A stretch of DNA of 64,000 nucleotides from Phlyctochytrium arcticum (Eukaryota; Chytridiomycota; Chytridiomycetes; Chytridiales; Chytridiaceae): the NCBI GenBank assembly GCA_025602905.1, contig JAHLKI010000010.1, positions 744,001 to 808,000 on the forward strand, given 5' to 3'. Below, piece after piece: positions 1 to 12,808 of this stretch. Position 1 is the first letter of the stretch. Every line of letters begins with the position of its first letter. The translations under genes were made by a program, and so were the position numbers. Below the pieces are notes generated by a model. It was not told the DNA's origin. It saw only the letters and a program-made list of their open reading frames with translations, and did not search any database.

Positions 1-1
1 T

Positions 2-139
2 GTTGAGGACCTGGAGGACGGGATTGGGACAGATTTGGTGGGCTGGAATATCGCCCTGGCCAGCGAATACCGCCTGCAGAGCGCCGGTGGTGAGCTGGTC
101 GTTGTTCATTGTTCCGTCGTCGTCGTCGTCGTCGTCTAA
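2..139 (+). CDS. Possible C-terminal tail of an unidentified protein (5' end outside window)
   Basis: The second forward frame is open from the window edge to a TAA at 137-139, giving about 45 residues. It contains an acidic start, the stretch LVGWNIALASEYRLQ and a run of seven valines encoded by a GTC repeat just before the stop. The residue mix looks more protein-like than the other two frames, but I recognise no domain. The following 310 bases up to the convergent Zds gene hold no further gene. It could equally be a chance open frame over a microsatellite. Confidence 0.28.
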   Translation, partial: VEDLEDGIGTDLVGWNIALASEYRLQSAGGELVVVHCSVVVVVVV

Positions 140-450
140 ATTGCTGCAATGTGTCCGTCCCAATTTCCACCAACGTTCGGACCAAACGCAGCTTTATTTA
201 CCTTTTTGTGGAGAGCATTCATTTGGACGTTTTTGGCCTGCAGATGCGCAGTTCCTCTTGAGAGCTGTCAGAATCTGTGTCAGAATCAGAAATGTGTCAG
301 AGAGCAGCTTCCAGGATAAAAATATGAACATCATTGACCCTGCACTGTACATGCTCAAGCTATTAGACATAAGAGAAGTATGAAAAAGGCTATAGAAATA
401 AAATATACGAAAAATACATAAATTGACAAGGTTGTATCAGCCTTCATGCA

Positions 451-3400
451 TCAGGGTCGCCTTTCGGAGAGGGATCCGACCGACGACAGGGACGACAAGC
501 TCGAAGAAGAATGTCTCCGGTTTCGTTGAAGGATACCCAAAGGAACGTCGTCTTCGTCCCCGGGAGTGTTGTTGGATGATGAGGGGTCGGGCGAGACTTG
601 GGGTTTGGCGCGGTGCGGGGGTTGGGGGGAGATAGAGCGCCGGTTGTTGCTGTTGTTGATGGCGGCAGCACGGGCAGCACCGTAAAGAGGTGTTGCACGG
701 TGAGGAGAGGGTGAGCGCCGATTATTCCGACCGTTTTGATGGGGTGGAGCCAACATGGTTGGAGAGGGGGGGCGCTGGTAATGCGCTTTCAGGGAAAGAC
801 CATATTGCGCTGCGGATGCCGGCTGAGCGTGAGGTAGACTGTTGTTGGTGTGCTGTCGTGAAGGATCTGTAACTTCGTCGTCGTCTTCTGATCCGGACGA
901 AGATGACGAAGAGGAGGATGAATCAGGCGGGGAGATACGTGATGATTGCTGCGCGAGTGTTGGACTCGAGGGTATGGTAGGATGATCTGCGGCTACTGCA
1001 GGGGTAGCATCAAGCAACCACGATCCCGGCAATGAACCCGGAGCCGTCATACCCGAGGGATGCGCAAGATACTGGAACATGTCGCTCCCTTCGCCCCCAT
1101 TATTTTCACCCGCATGATTGTCTACTTCGGACCCGCCACCTCCCGACTTGATGACAGCCAAATGTGCCAAATTCCGCTGACGCCATTCGGCTCCTCCAGT
1201 GGATGATGGCGACACTGGCGGAGAAGAGTTTTGTTGAAAGCAGTTTTGCTGCTTGGACCCCATTGGCGGGGAGCCTGGCATTTGTTGCTGCTGCTGTTGT
1301 GACGGCTGCTGTTGAGGAAGATAGAGATCTTGGTGAGGCGTCAACTGTACGCCAAGTCCAAGCCCACGACCTCCAGACTCATCCTGCCCAGTGGAATAGA
1401 ATGGCGTGGTTTGATATCCATTCAAGCTCCCACTCATAGGTTGCTGCTGTTGCGTCGTTCCCGACAATGTCGGAGGATTGATCATCACCAGCGGTCCAGA
1501 AGCACGAGCCGGACTCACACTTCTGTCCTTTCGTCCCGGCGTTCCCATTCCCCCACTTCCATTCCCAATGCTTCCGCGCTTCCGTCCCCGCCGCCCCCTC
1601 TTGGCCCTCGGATTCACCCGGTTGAACGTCACATCCGCATGCACACTCAGGATATACAGCATTAGATTTGAGATCAAGACTTGTTGAAGGAGAGCCCGCC
1701 GATGCTGGGCCAACTTCATATGAGACGCGCGGTAAATCTGTTTCTCAACTTCCAAGGGCAATCTGGGCTGATTGTCGTCACCATCCACGGGGTAGGCATC
1801 ATTGTAATCGTCATGGACCGCATCATCGGGATGGTGTTGGGCCGCATGGACACTACGTTGATCTTGCGATGGTCGAGACCGTTTAGCTTTTGTCGCATTA
1901 CCGTCATTGGAACTACCACCATTCTTCTTGTGTCCACCAAGAATACCCGATAACCAATTCCAGCTCTTTCCGTCCTTCTTCTTTTTACTTTTCGTGGTCA
2001 CTGGCGGTGCAATCGTCGTGATTGACTGGACAGGTTGCGACGATGGTAAAAGAGGACCATTAGCTGATTCCTGTTTGGGCACCTCCACAACTGCCGTTTG
2101 ACTTGCGGGTACATTGGAAGTTGTCACGTCTACAGAAGCAACGGCTACTTCCGGCTGTTGCACTTTCCCATCTATTAGGTTCTCTGTCGAGGCTTCAGTA
2201 TTTGTACCAGTAGCAGTGACCGAATTCCCAGACTCTAAGCGAGAGGTCGCAGTAGGCGTAGGTGTAACATCGACCCACTGCTTCTCCTCTTCATCCTTAT
2301 CAATGGCGGCACTTGTCCCAGTCGTAGTATCAGAATGAGGGACTTCCACAATATTACTCGGTGCATCCTCCTCGATAATCTCTACCTTAACCTCTCCAAC
2401 AGCATCAGTTTTGTCACTGTTTTGCTGCTGCTGTTCACCATCTTGCGATGTGCGAGAGAGACTCGGTGATCGCGCTCTGAGGGATCCATCTTCATAAATA
2501 CGCGATCGGCGATTAGCTTGATGGCGCCTTGTGATGGTCAATCGCCGACGACGTATTGGGTTAGCAGGAGGAGGTGATGTCGATAACGCGGGTGAATCAG
2601 TAGTCACGGCAGTTTCGTCAGGAGACGTGTCTTTGGCATCTTCACCGCTAGCAGTCTTACTAACAGATCTCTTGCTACTAGTTCGCAAAGGATGAGCAGC
2701 AGAATACTTTTTGGAATCAGTGCGTTCCGGGTAATACTTTGTTGTTCCATCACCCTCGGCAACACCCGGAGTCTCGGGCACATTCGGCCGTCCTTTTGGT
2801 CGAATCTTTCTGCTCCTCGAGAGTGGCGGCAACCCTTTTGCTGCACTAGTACCAGCACCTGTAACACCTCCCCGCGAATACTGTCCTGCCGAGGCAACAG
2901 TCCGACTTCGCGTGATTGCATGACCCTTGGATTCAGATGTGGACTGCGCTTGAGCCGACTGAGTCCGCTTCTTAGCCACAAAGGTTGTACTTCCATCCGG
3001 AGCCGCAAGCCCATTCTCCTCTACGCCTACGAACTCCTCAGCATTGTCGGGGGTAATCACCACATGTCGCTCTACAAAACTCTTGGAGCGGCGCAGAGGT
3101 CTCTTTGCGGATGGAAAGAAGACGGTCGTGTCTACATTAGCATTCGCCAAATCGGGATCCTCAATCTTCTTGGACCCAGCCCACATCTTAAAGTCGGATG
3201 GGTGCAGTTCGGGATGAAGATGCGCGGGCACCCAAAACAGATGTGACGGATCGTCGGTTTCAAAAGTGGCTCCAGCGCGAGAGACGGTCGCCTTCTTGGC
3301 AGGGGCCAATACATCGGGAACCGAAACTTGAGTTCCATCCGACAAGGTCGATTTCGTAGATCGGACGGAATGAATCGTACTCTGCCGACTAAGTGGGGAC

Positions 3401-5733
3401 GATTCGGAATCATTGCTTAACGACCGGTCCGGGCTCAAGTTCCTGCGCAAGTCCTCTTCAGTCAAACTAGAGAAACTATTTCGATCTTGGTATAAAGACG
3501 AAAGGGATGACACTGCCGCTGCACCAAGACTGCTGGAGCCTACTGGTCCCCCGGACGCAGTCGTGGGTGACGTACTGAACGAGAAAAGCGAGCTCCGGGA
3601 CGCGGGAGATGAACCGTAGGTATGACTCTGATTAGTGTTAGTCGACACAGATCCCCGAGAGCCCATCAGCTGCGCCGCTTTACATGGCGAATCGTCAGGA
3701 GAGCCGGAAATTTTAGACAGCGAGTCTTCAAGCCAAGACCATGTCCCAGACACAGGAGGAATGTCAGGTAATTCTAAAAGCGGGCCCAAGGAGCTTCCTC
3801 TACTGGCACTTGACGTGACTGATCGGGCGGCTGGTAACGAGTTGGGCATGGGGTATGTGGCGCTAGGAGATGGAGAGGTGCTTGGGATAGGGATTTCCAT
3901 AGTATTGCTTGAGATGGACGAGCGCCTGGCTACCGGAACCGGTAATGGGGTGGCTGCAACTGGCATCGGGGTTGGTTTTTCTCGAGCCTGCTGCTGCGGC
4001 TGCTGAACGGGAACATCTACTTCCTTTCCGTTTAGAGCCACTGGTAAATCTGTCGGCTTTCCTTCGGAAACAGCTGCCAAACTCTGGATCGGTAATTTGG
4101 CGGTAGCCGAGCTTGGAGCAGGATTAGCAGGTTGAATTGTGCCACCAGGCAAAGGAGGCTAAGATGGGAGATCGCATGAATAAAAAAGGCATCAAGAATA
4201 AAATGCATGTCTAGTACATACCCGGGGTATAGCAGGTTTAGCGAGTGGAGTTCCATCCGCCGAAATCGCAATTAGCCCATTAACGGAAACATTGGCAATC
4301 GACGGTTCAGACCGTGATGCCGCCGTTGTAGCAGTACCTTTTCCTTTTTTCTGCTGCTTGCTCTGATTACCAGGCGTTCGAAACCCAAAAAAGGATCGCT
4401 TAGCAGATAATTCCGGCTGGCTTTGCATGCTCGTCAGACTACCACCACTTTTGATACTCGACGAGTCTGATTCTTCCGGCTTGATGGGTTTGCCGTTGTT
4501 GTCCCGAAACCGGGCCATGCCAGCCTCATCCAACGACGGACTCCCCTCTTTGCGAGCGTGATACGCTTCATCCAAATCATGCGATGACCGGTTTTTGGTG
4601 CCTTTCTTGAACAAGAAATCGAGAACTCGGCCCGAAAAACGGCGCTCGAGCACTGGAGGTTCTACTCGGCGACCTAGTGCACCGTAGTTTGTGCGATTTA
4701 GCGCGTCAGGGCGGGGTCGGCTCAAATCCAGTTCGCTTTGGCTGCGGGTCAGATTGGGAAGAGAAGGGGATTGGGAGCGAAAGTCGGGGCGAGGTGGTGG
4801 TGGCTGCGACGGGAGCGGGGAAGGGGAAAGATTTGAATGTGATGGCATTTGCGCCTGTTGTTGCGGATGTGATGCTTGGTCAATATCTCTGCGCGGGTTT
4901 GATGACGACTGTCCACCACTACTGCGAGACTGTTCTGGCTGCAAAGGTGTTGGCGGCGGTGGTGATCTATTCCCCATCTGTCCACTTAAAAATTCTTCCT
5001 GTGCCGACAACCGATGCGACGCGTCCAAATCACTCAGCGTATTGAAAGATCGCATCCTCATTGGCCGCACTGGAGGGGACAGGGGCACTGCCGTCTGTTG
5101 AGAAGATCGAATTGATTCTTGACGTTGTGGATGTTGAAATTGTTGCTGAGGCGGCGGTTGTACAGGAATTTGCTGCGCCGTTATGCCATACTCGTATCCT
5201 TTAATGACGGGTCGATGGGACTGCTGATACTGCTGTGCCCGGTGCTGTTCTTGCTGTTTGAGATACTCCCTTTCCTCTTGCTTTTGCTGCATGAAATCCA
5301 TGTGCTGCATCTGAGCCGCCTCATCATCCCGCATGACTTGTTCTAGTGTCACCATCTGTTGTAGGTACTGATGAGGCATCAATTGTGCAGAACTCGGTGA
5401 AGGGTCGTCGTAGGTAGATGATGGCCGAAGATGTGGTGGTGATTGATGATGATGATGAGGGTGGAAGGAAGGTGAAGGCGGATGCTGATCCCGTTGCAGA
5501 TGCGCAAAATGCGGTTGATCCTGGCGATTTTGCGGTTGAAAGTACTCTTGCTGTTGATGCCGCTGTTGCATTGGCGACGATACATGATGCCTCATATCCC
5601 TCTGCTGCTGTTGTTGTTGTTGCTGATGCTCATAGTGCTGCGCTGGATCTGCCAAGTATTGTTCGTTGGGAGTAGGTCTGTATGGGCCACCGGGAGTGCC
5701 TTGAGAATTTGAGGAATTGTGGGTCGGTCCCAT
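451..5733 (-). CDS. Zds1/Zds2-family protein (regulator of PP2A-Cdc55)
   Basis: Two exons, 5733-4222 and 4158-451, join in phase 0 across a 63-nt GT-AG intron and encode about 1,739 residues. Most of the protein is low complexity: a polyQ/His-rich N-terminus, then Ser/Pro/Thr-rich and acidic stretches. Two islands look conserved. One, near residue 810, contains FWVPAHLHPEL. The other, near residue 1,350, contains QIYRASHMKLAQHRRALLQQ followed by VLISNLMLYILS, which resembles the Zds_C domain. In yeast, Zds proteins bind the PP2A regulatory subunit Cdc55 and act in mitotic entry, mitotic exit and polarity; that role here is by family. The start follows an in-frame ATG with no extension upstream. 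The long disordered linkers make the exact ends of the domains uncertain, and the second conserved island is the stronger support. Confidence 0.78.
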
Positions 5734-6444
5734 TGCCCCTCCTCGTTCAATATGACAGATGAGCCAGCCTCAATAAATTGACAGGTCGTGGTGGGAACAA
5801 ATAAGGATTTCCGGCACTATGGGTTCGACGTTGTCGGTGTCGTCTATGAGATTTGATGATAACTTTTGCAGAGTTGGCGCCGGAGCGTTTGATGAGTGGA
5901 CCTACGACCAAGTGCAAAAGTGTTAGCTTTAGTGATAAATAAACGTAAACAAAGCGACCAACGAGACGACGACTGTTTGACTGCCCGCACTGATGCATAC
6001 ACACAGACACATTCGAGCAGCAGTTGCATCATGCATGTCGATCGTTGCCGGGGTTGGTTCAGGGCCCTGTGCGTCCTTCGCGCTGATCTTTTACGACACC
6101 AACCGCACCCGGTAAACTTGTTTGACGTAGATCCCGTCTACGGCGAAATGACTAAAGCTGCCATGAACATCTGCTACCCGCCTCATCCTTCCAGCAATAG
6201 GTATGCGTATATCCAGTGCGTATATGTGAGTGTCTTAGCGGCAGTCGTCGTCGTCGTCGTCTCTGAACTGGGCTGTGCTCAGCACTCGGCTAGTTTCCGA
6301 CGTCATCCTACCTGGCGCAATTTTCAAAAGTCCTCTTATTCCAAGATATCGACGGCGAAAGACTGAAAAGGTTACCCAGAATGAGAAGAATGCAGTAGTG
6401 GCGGCGATATATCCTTGATGATTCTGCCAACTTTTCCGGTTGGC

Positions 6445-6902
6445 TCAGTGCGGCTGGTTTCGTCCCCGTTTGCTGCTATATGCTGTCCCCTGCCCCAAAT
6501 AAAAGCCAAGGAAAAGATATCCTAGGCCAAAATCGTAAAGAACAGGACGTTGTCCCTGCTCCACTGCTCCGTTGCCGATATAGGTTCCTGCTAGCCGAAG
6601 CGCAATGGGGCCTTTGGTTCGAAAGGACAGTGTAAACACACCAACAAAGTCGCAATTCCTCCCCGTTTAAGACCGTTCAAAGTCCCGGTCGTCGTGAGCG
6701 TCCAGGCCGTTGCTCCCAGAATCAAATGCGGAAGGTCTTTCAGGAGGTCGTTCAATGCTTTTCTGACTATAAATGTTGCTTCAAATCCCTTTGGCCAAAA
6801 GTTCTTTGCCTTTGGAGGCGCTTGAGCCGAAATTCGGCAAGGGCGATAAGCGGTTGTATATTTATGGCCAGCTGCGCAAATAGCACTGTGGGCATCACTC
6901 AA
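6445..6902 (-). pseudogene. Possible decayed or frameshifted hydrophobic protein fragment
   Basis: Two overlapping reverse-strand frames (6902-6591 and 6639-6445) read like one hydrophobic protein broken by a single frame change near 6630-6655. One extra T in the short T run there would join ...LKRGGIAT to FVGVFTLSFRTKGP and continue to a stop at 6445. The pieces include several aliphatic stretches that could be membrane segments, but I see no clear family motif; a degenerate transporter is only a guess. The rest of 5734-7178 shows no convincing gene. It holds the 5' flank of the Zds gene and the 3' flank of the DUF1769 gene. Confidence 0.2.
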
Positions 6903-7178
6903 GGATCCTGTCCTCTATATTTTATCCTGTGGGATGCTCAAGATATACCATACGGGATGCGAAATATCTTAGTGGTTGCTGGCATGAAACACCTGTTGTG
7001 GGTAGATGGTCCGAGACAGGCTCTGATCAACGAAATTCGGGCGAGAAAGCGAGGAAGTGGAAATGTCATCTGTGGGAATTACAATAAAGAAAGAACATCC
7101 GAAAGACAAATTAGAACACGACACGCAACAAACAGTGACAGTGGAGATGGAAATATATGTTAAGTGTAGAGGCCGTCA

Positions 7179-8614
7179 TCAAGGAGACTCGGCCTGCGCA
7201 TCTTCAAACACTTCAGACCCTCCTGTTGTGCTCTGGTCGCTGTCGGTTTCCGTATTTTCGTGGACGAGGTCAAACTCGATCACAAAGAATGGAACATTTT
7301 TCACGAGGGATTTGGAAATGAGGCGAATGGGTTGTTTGTTGAGGTATTGGAGAAGATTGATGCTGATGCCGAGGCTGAGGTCAAACGTGTTCAGGTTCAT
7401 GAAGGGAGCAAAGATCTATGGAGTGACAGGATGTTAATGGAAGGAAGGCTAAAAAGTGTAGACAACAATACCTCGAAATTGTAGACATTGTCTGGTTTGA
7501 ACACGAGCGCTTTGCGAGCTTTCTCGCTTTGAAAGTATTTTCGTCGTTCGTTAATACCGTCCGCAGGGAACGGCGACGGGTTTGAGCCATCGACCAGTAA
7601 TGTGGTGTCCTCCTCCAATTCCTCGCCTGATCCCCATAGCCATGGCGTCAATACCTTATCTGGGACGACAGGACCCTTGACGGATGAGCGTCGCTTTGAC
7701 AGCTCTGAGTTGGGCCTTTTGGGTTGCTGGGTATCGGGGCCTTTAGTTGGCGCAGCATCCGGGCTGGTGGATTTGGGTTCGGCCGCGGGATGGGCATTGA
7801 CGATGGGGCTGGTCGCCTTGACGACGTTGACAATGTTCATGGAGCAAAGAGCTGGACTCCAAAGCCATGGCTTGTCGGCATATACATCATTTTTGAGTGC
7901 GGGATCAATCACATTGGCAAATTTCATGGCAATCCAGGAACCACTCGGCAGCGACACTTTTCGTTCGAATTCAGATCCAAAGACGACATCGTCCGCGGTA
8001 TATTCCTATCATGATAGATCGTTTAGCGAATTGTCCACTTAATGGAGTAAAGAGTGGTAATTACATGTTTGAAACGGCCAGACACTTGAACGGAAAATAA
8101 TCGTTTCTTGCCGTCGAAATAGGGCAAATTTTCAATGGGTGCCGACCCATCCGGTGTTATACCCTTGAAGTTCTTGACTCGAACCAGAATGGATCCCGTA
8201 AAGTACGGAGAATCAATAAAGTGCGGGTTGGCGGTATCATTGATGTTGGCCACTGTCAAGGCATCCACGGACGGACCAATTCGGCAGCGAAGCTTGCGAT
8301 TACCGATAGCGGCGGCGCCGCTAGCCCCGAATAAGAAATCCAGTTTGGCGACGGGCGTGGGGGGTATAGTCTAGGCAACTCTTCAACTCTTTCCAAGATT
8401 GCTTTCACGGGCAAAGTGTCCAAGGAGGCGACTTTCTTGAAACTTGGTCCACGTTCTTTCCGTTAAAGCTTGAGTGCTTCTGTTGGTCCCACTAAAGATA
8501 TACTCTGCCTTGAACCTTCTGAATCTACCTGTTATTGACGGTAATTAGCTCGGCAGATGATGGCAAATTTCCGAAATTCGAAATCCGCGAAACTTCAAAC
8601 TGCCCAAACTTCAT
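7179..8614 (-). CDS. DUF1769-family protein (fungal, function unknown)
   Basis: The secure part is three exons, about 8370-8065, 8005-7472 and 7415-7179, joined in phase 0 by introns of 59 and 56 nt. They encode a compact domain with PYFDGKKRLFSVQVSGRF, then an LPSGSWIAMKFANVIDPAL stretch and the motif DKPWLWSPAL, typical of fungal DUF1769 proteins. After a variable linker comes a final beta-rich segment with NLNTFDLSLGISINLLQY. Upstream, a 28-codon exon (8614-8529) and an exon starting at 8442 give a plausible N-terminus (...SLDTLPVKAILERVEELPR), but it meets the DUF1769 frame only if the C6 run near 8362-8367 had one more C. Alternatively, exon 2 starts after the TAG at 8371-8373. With the correction the protein would be about 411 residues. 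The molecular function of the family is not known to me. Confidence 0.75.
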
Positions 8615-9453
8615 CGATAATGTGGCTTGTCCTTCTACAGTGGCAAAGTCATGACATCCCCTGTCAGCAACTCCCCTCTCTCTCCCCCGTTCCTTTTCCT
8701 TTTTCCTTCTGGGCAACTACACTACGTTTCTATAGTGGTTCTGCACGACTACCAGGATAAAGAGATTCTATTCTAGCCATTCCCGCATATTCAGCGTGTG
8801 ACTAATCATCGAGCATACCAATATTAAACGCTACCCCCACCGTCTTAGTCCCCCGACCATCTTACTCGATCCCTTCTCCACATATTGACCACCCTTGGAC
8901 TCATCAGCATCAACATCTTGAGTAGGTACACCGCGCGCCAAGGCGGATCCGATAGGGACATCCAAGCATGTGCCACAGGTTATATGGTGATTTCCTCATT
9001 GTTGCTGCCCTTCTCTCGTCCTTAGACCAGGCCAAAGGTTTAGGAACTGGTTACTATAGGGTTCCCCCAAATAAAGTCTCAGTAGCTGGGTAATTTGAGG
9101 GATGCATCGAGCACGGCCATCAAGACCTCGGAAAGCATTCAAAACCCCAGCCGTTTCTTCCCACCGCCCGATTGGGACGAATGAGCTCAGTCTTTTCCCA
9201 ATGTTTTTCCCCCTTAAATCCCTTCGCCTAGCCCTGATTCTTGTCCATGAAAGCAATATTAGTGGCATTTTTACTTTTAGGATGTGAGTGTATCTAACGA
9301 CGGTTTCTGCTTGAAAAAAGTTGGTCCGAAGAAATTGACCGTCGGTGGCTTGGCCGAGATCGGGGGCTCCAGAATAATAGCTCCTCCTGGCCATTAATTA
9401 TTCTTCTCCCACCAGCAGATTTTCCAACTTACCCTCAACGAACTTGGAAAAAG
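8615..9453. other. Intergenic region between divergent DUF1769 and REC8 genes
   Basis: This stretch separates the divergent start regions of the DUF1769 gene (-) and REC8 (+), so it should hold both promoters. The longest open frame (9394-8996, -) starts at ATG but has no recognisable motif, and I do not call it. I see no strong TATA box, repeat or RNA gene. Confidence 0.5.
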
Positions 9454-12400
9454 ATGTTTTATCCCAAGGATATCCTCGCCAACAAACGGCGGTCGGGTAT
9501 GGCCGTCGTCTGGCTGGCGGCCACGTTGGGCCCTCGGCACTCGTTTCGCAAGGTTAGCCCTCTTTTCCACTTAGCTTTGATTTGTTTATAAACGTTGTCT
9601 ACGCCTATTTCTGTAGCTGTCCAAAAAAGAAGTGAATGGCGTTGATGTGGCCGAAACATGGTAGGCACCGGGATGTGCTATGCGGATTCTTTTGGTCTAA
9701 CAAGTTTTGCACAGCGCCGTTCTCCAAGATCCCCCCGAACCAATGGCTTTGCGACTGAGGTGAATCTCCAAGTAGCGCACATACTAGAATCTCCGTACTG
9801 ATTTGTGCTGTCAGCTCCAACTTGATGGTCGGAGTTACTCGGATTCTTGCACAGCAATACGCCTTCTTCTACGGTATAGACGCATGTGTTTGATCTACTC
9901 GACAGACCCGTCTAAACCTCCAAGGATACAGCCGAGGTAAATCATGTCTTTACCAAGCTGAGAAAAGCCTGGGGAGACATGTACAGTGCCAACGTCAACA
10001 TGAACACCCACGAAACTGCTCGGTAAAGTCGAGTTCCCACTACTGTGCTGCGCAATTCTAAGTAATCGATTCCAGAGTGGATGCCATTACGCTGCAGCCT
10101 GACCAGGATGGTATACTGCCCGATGAACCTTCGTTGAATCTGGATGGGGAAGGAAACGCCGATGTATGAGTTTGTTCCTGGTCATTACACCGCGTTTTAA
10201 TAACAACCTGATACGTAGATGGGAAGACACCTCGCGTTTGGATGGATCGCAGATGACGGGAGGGACGTGGCCTCATCGCGTTCGCGCAGTGAGTGCATCT
10301 CTTGAATCATAATAATATGTTGGTACTTAAATAACGCCTGAAAATAGCACCCAATTCATCAGCCAAGAGCCCCACCGCGTCCTTTTCCTTTGGTGGTGGC
10401 AATTCTGTATCTGGCATGGGAGGTGGATCCTCCCACATGGGCTCCACAAAAGATATTACCCTCCAGGGCAGCAGTCAGGCCGGAACCCCATTCTACCAAT
10501 CCAGTGTGACGAGTGGGCAGGCCTTACCGCTTGGCTTGACCATCGGACCCGAGGGCGGAGCTGACTTACTTATGCCACCCAACAATGAGGATGGGCTCTC
10601 ATTCGGATTCGAAAACGAGTTTGATTTGTTTGCGGATATTATGGAGGATCGGGGTGGGCAACAGAAACGAAGGAGATTGCAGGCGGTTAGTATTTGTAAA
10701 ATTATCTATACCTTCCCACCCCGTGCTGAATCAAAGGAAACTTGGTCATAGGGCGCAATCACCGACCTGGCCACCCTTGATTTCTTCGGCGAGGATTTGT
10801 TGCAAGTGGATACGAGCGCCCATGCCGCCGACATGGACCAACAACCAGATCATGTCTATACTGGGTACCAGCCCGACTTCCAGGAGGAAGAACATCATCA
10901 GCAAGTGCCCGATGTGCTCGAACCTGATAGTCATAATGGCCTCAGTATCTTTGTTGATGTGGCTGATCCAGTACCGGTTCAATTGGATGATGCTGTAGAC
11001 CACACCAAAGCGAAATCGCGAAAAAGAAAGCTTTTGTTTGACCGAAATGTATGTCCGGGTGCCTTGTGATTTATCTGCGATCTCGGTATTGACAATCGAG
11101 GTAGACGCAAATCTCGAATGCCGACATGATGGTTCTACGCGTCCGTGCTGGACAAGATTTGGATCAAGCAGAGCTTCGATTTTTCCATAAAGTATGATGA
11201 TGCTTTAAACATATCAACTACCTTTTAATACTAATGGACGATGGATCATTTTCAGTCACGAAAGCAAGCAGACACTGCGCTTCTCGCGGAACTATTGACA
11301 CGACCGGCGATGGGTCTGTCTTTTCACACATCATACTCTTGCATGGGGATCACGTTTTGATTGATTTGCCTCCGATAGATGTGGGAGACGACTTGACGCG
11401 TTTTTGGCAGAACACTGCCGTTTCCAAGAAACGAAAGGCTTTTGGTATGTCTGGCCAGCACTCTTCCCATGATCACGCGAAGTCACTCACCCGCATTCAA
11501 GCTTTGGCGTTGGAAAATGCTACTGGACCGGCACGGAAGAGAAACAAAGGCTTTGATTTACCTGCTGACAACCAGCAGTATGGTGATATAGGCAAGTCAC
11601 TTTCATTTTACGTTGCCTTTATATGAAAAAGCGAGTAACAGTCATGAATCGATTGCAGACTTTGCGCAGCAGCATCTGGAAGACTATGGACCGCCTGAAC
11701 AGCTACTGGGCGAGGTAAGAACGATTCAGACTTTTGGACGCTTATGAACTCAAATTCGTGTTTAGCCTGAAGAATATGCCTCACCGGAAGCATTTCGAGC
11801 TGCCGATGATCGTCGAAAAAGTGAGGTCATGCCATGGCATAGATCTTCCCGTGGCGGATCTGTCGCTTCTGGTAACGTTCCTAATGAACTCAGTATCCTG
11901 TTTCTTTTCCGGTTGAACCCCTGATATTACCCAGAACTCCAAAGCCGGAACAGTCGGCAATCCTCTGCACAAGGATCCGCACTCAAATCCCGCGACTCCA
12001 TGTCGACATTCATGGACGGATTTCTCACTCCTTCAACCACGACGCGTCGCCGCTCGGCATCCGTGACAGGCTCATACATGGATACGTCCCCGTTGAAGGG
12101 CATTCCCGATTTTGAGGATTTCTCGTTTGGAGGTAAATCTCTGAATCGTGTTTTTGAACATGCTCATTGATTTGACCTGAGACTATGTGTAGATGGAGGA
12201 GATGAACATGCCGTGTTTACTGAATCGGATATGCGGGCTGCCGGGGTTGAAGGCGATGCACTGGATTTTGTCAAGTAAGGACATGCACTCGGGCATTTCA
12301 CACTGACACCTTTACTCATATGGTTTTGGGTAGTTTTGTCAAGGATCACGGACTGACTAGGGGCACAGAGACAGGTCAGCACTCACTTGCATTCTCGACA

Positions 12401-12633
12401 ATCTTTTCAGAACTTGATAAAACCGTACAGTCTCGTTCTTTGATCTCATCCCTCCCTCGAACGCGGGTCGGAATACCGCCACCCAAGCATTTTACCATGG
12501 TTTGTTCATTCGTCTATTCCGCCATTCTCACGACTAACCGTGAAGAATAGTCTTGGCATTAGCTACCCGGGATGTCATTCAGGTAGAGCAAGTGGCCCCC
12601 TATGCCGACATTTCGATCAAGGTCAAGGCGTAA
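9454..12633 (+). CDS. REC8: REC8-type meiotic cohesin kleisin
   Basis: About 19 small exons encode roughly 720 residues. The N-terminus begins MFYPKDILANKRRSG, followed by VVWLAATLG, PMALRLSSN and LMVGVTRILAQQYAFFY. This pattern fits the Rad21/Rec8 N-terminal domain and is closer to Rec8 (WLAAT-G, the Q-Q/H-QY segment) than to mitotic Rad21. The middle carries the family motif RKRKLLFD. The last exons encode the C-terminal winged helix (LALATRDVIQVEQV...YADISI). Rec8 closes the cohesin ring between Smc1 and Smc3 in meiosis and is cleaved by separase. Exon ends: 9552, 9660, 9759, about 9873-9887, 10022, 10163, 10288, 10685, 11048, 11191, 11313, 11591, 11714, 11871, 12132, 12274, 12374, 12503. 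The exon 4/5 join is unresolved: a 51-nt intron is one base out of frame, while a 37-nt intron restores it. The intron at 11592-11658 is GC-AG. Confidence 0.88.
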
Positions 12634-12808
12634 GTATGAACTACGGGTCTATTACTATGGTTGTGTGTCATGAACCTATTATGGGTGATTTCGTGAATGA
12701 TTTTCTATTATGGCTATTAGTACGAGGTAGAGGATTGCCTTTTGGCACTAGTAGTCTAGCTATTCGAGTAATCTAGCTCAACTTGCGCCCAATAGTTTGT
12801 AACGCTCC

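Noticed and set aside
8996..9394. 132-codon reverse open frame between DUF1769 and REC8
   Set aside because: No motif, no splice context, residue mix unlike a real protein; the region is better explained as divergent promoters.
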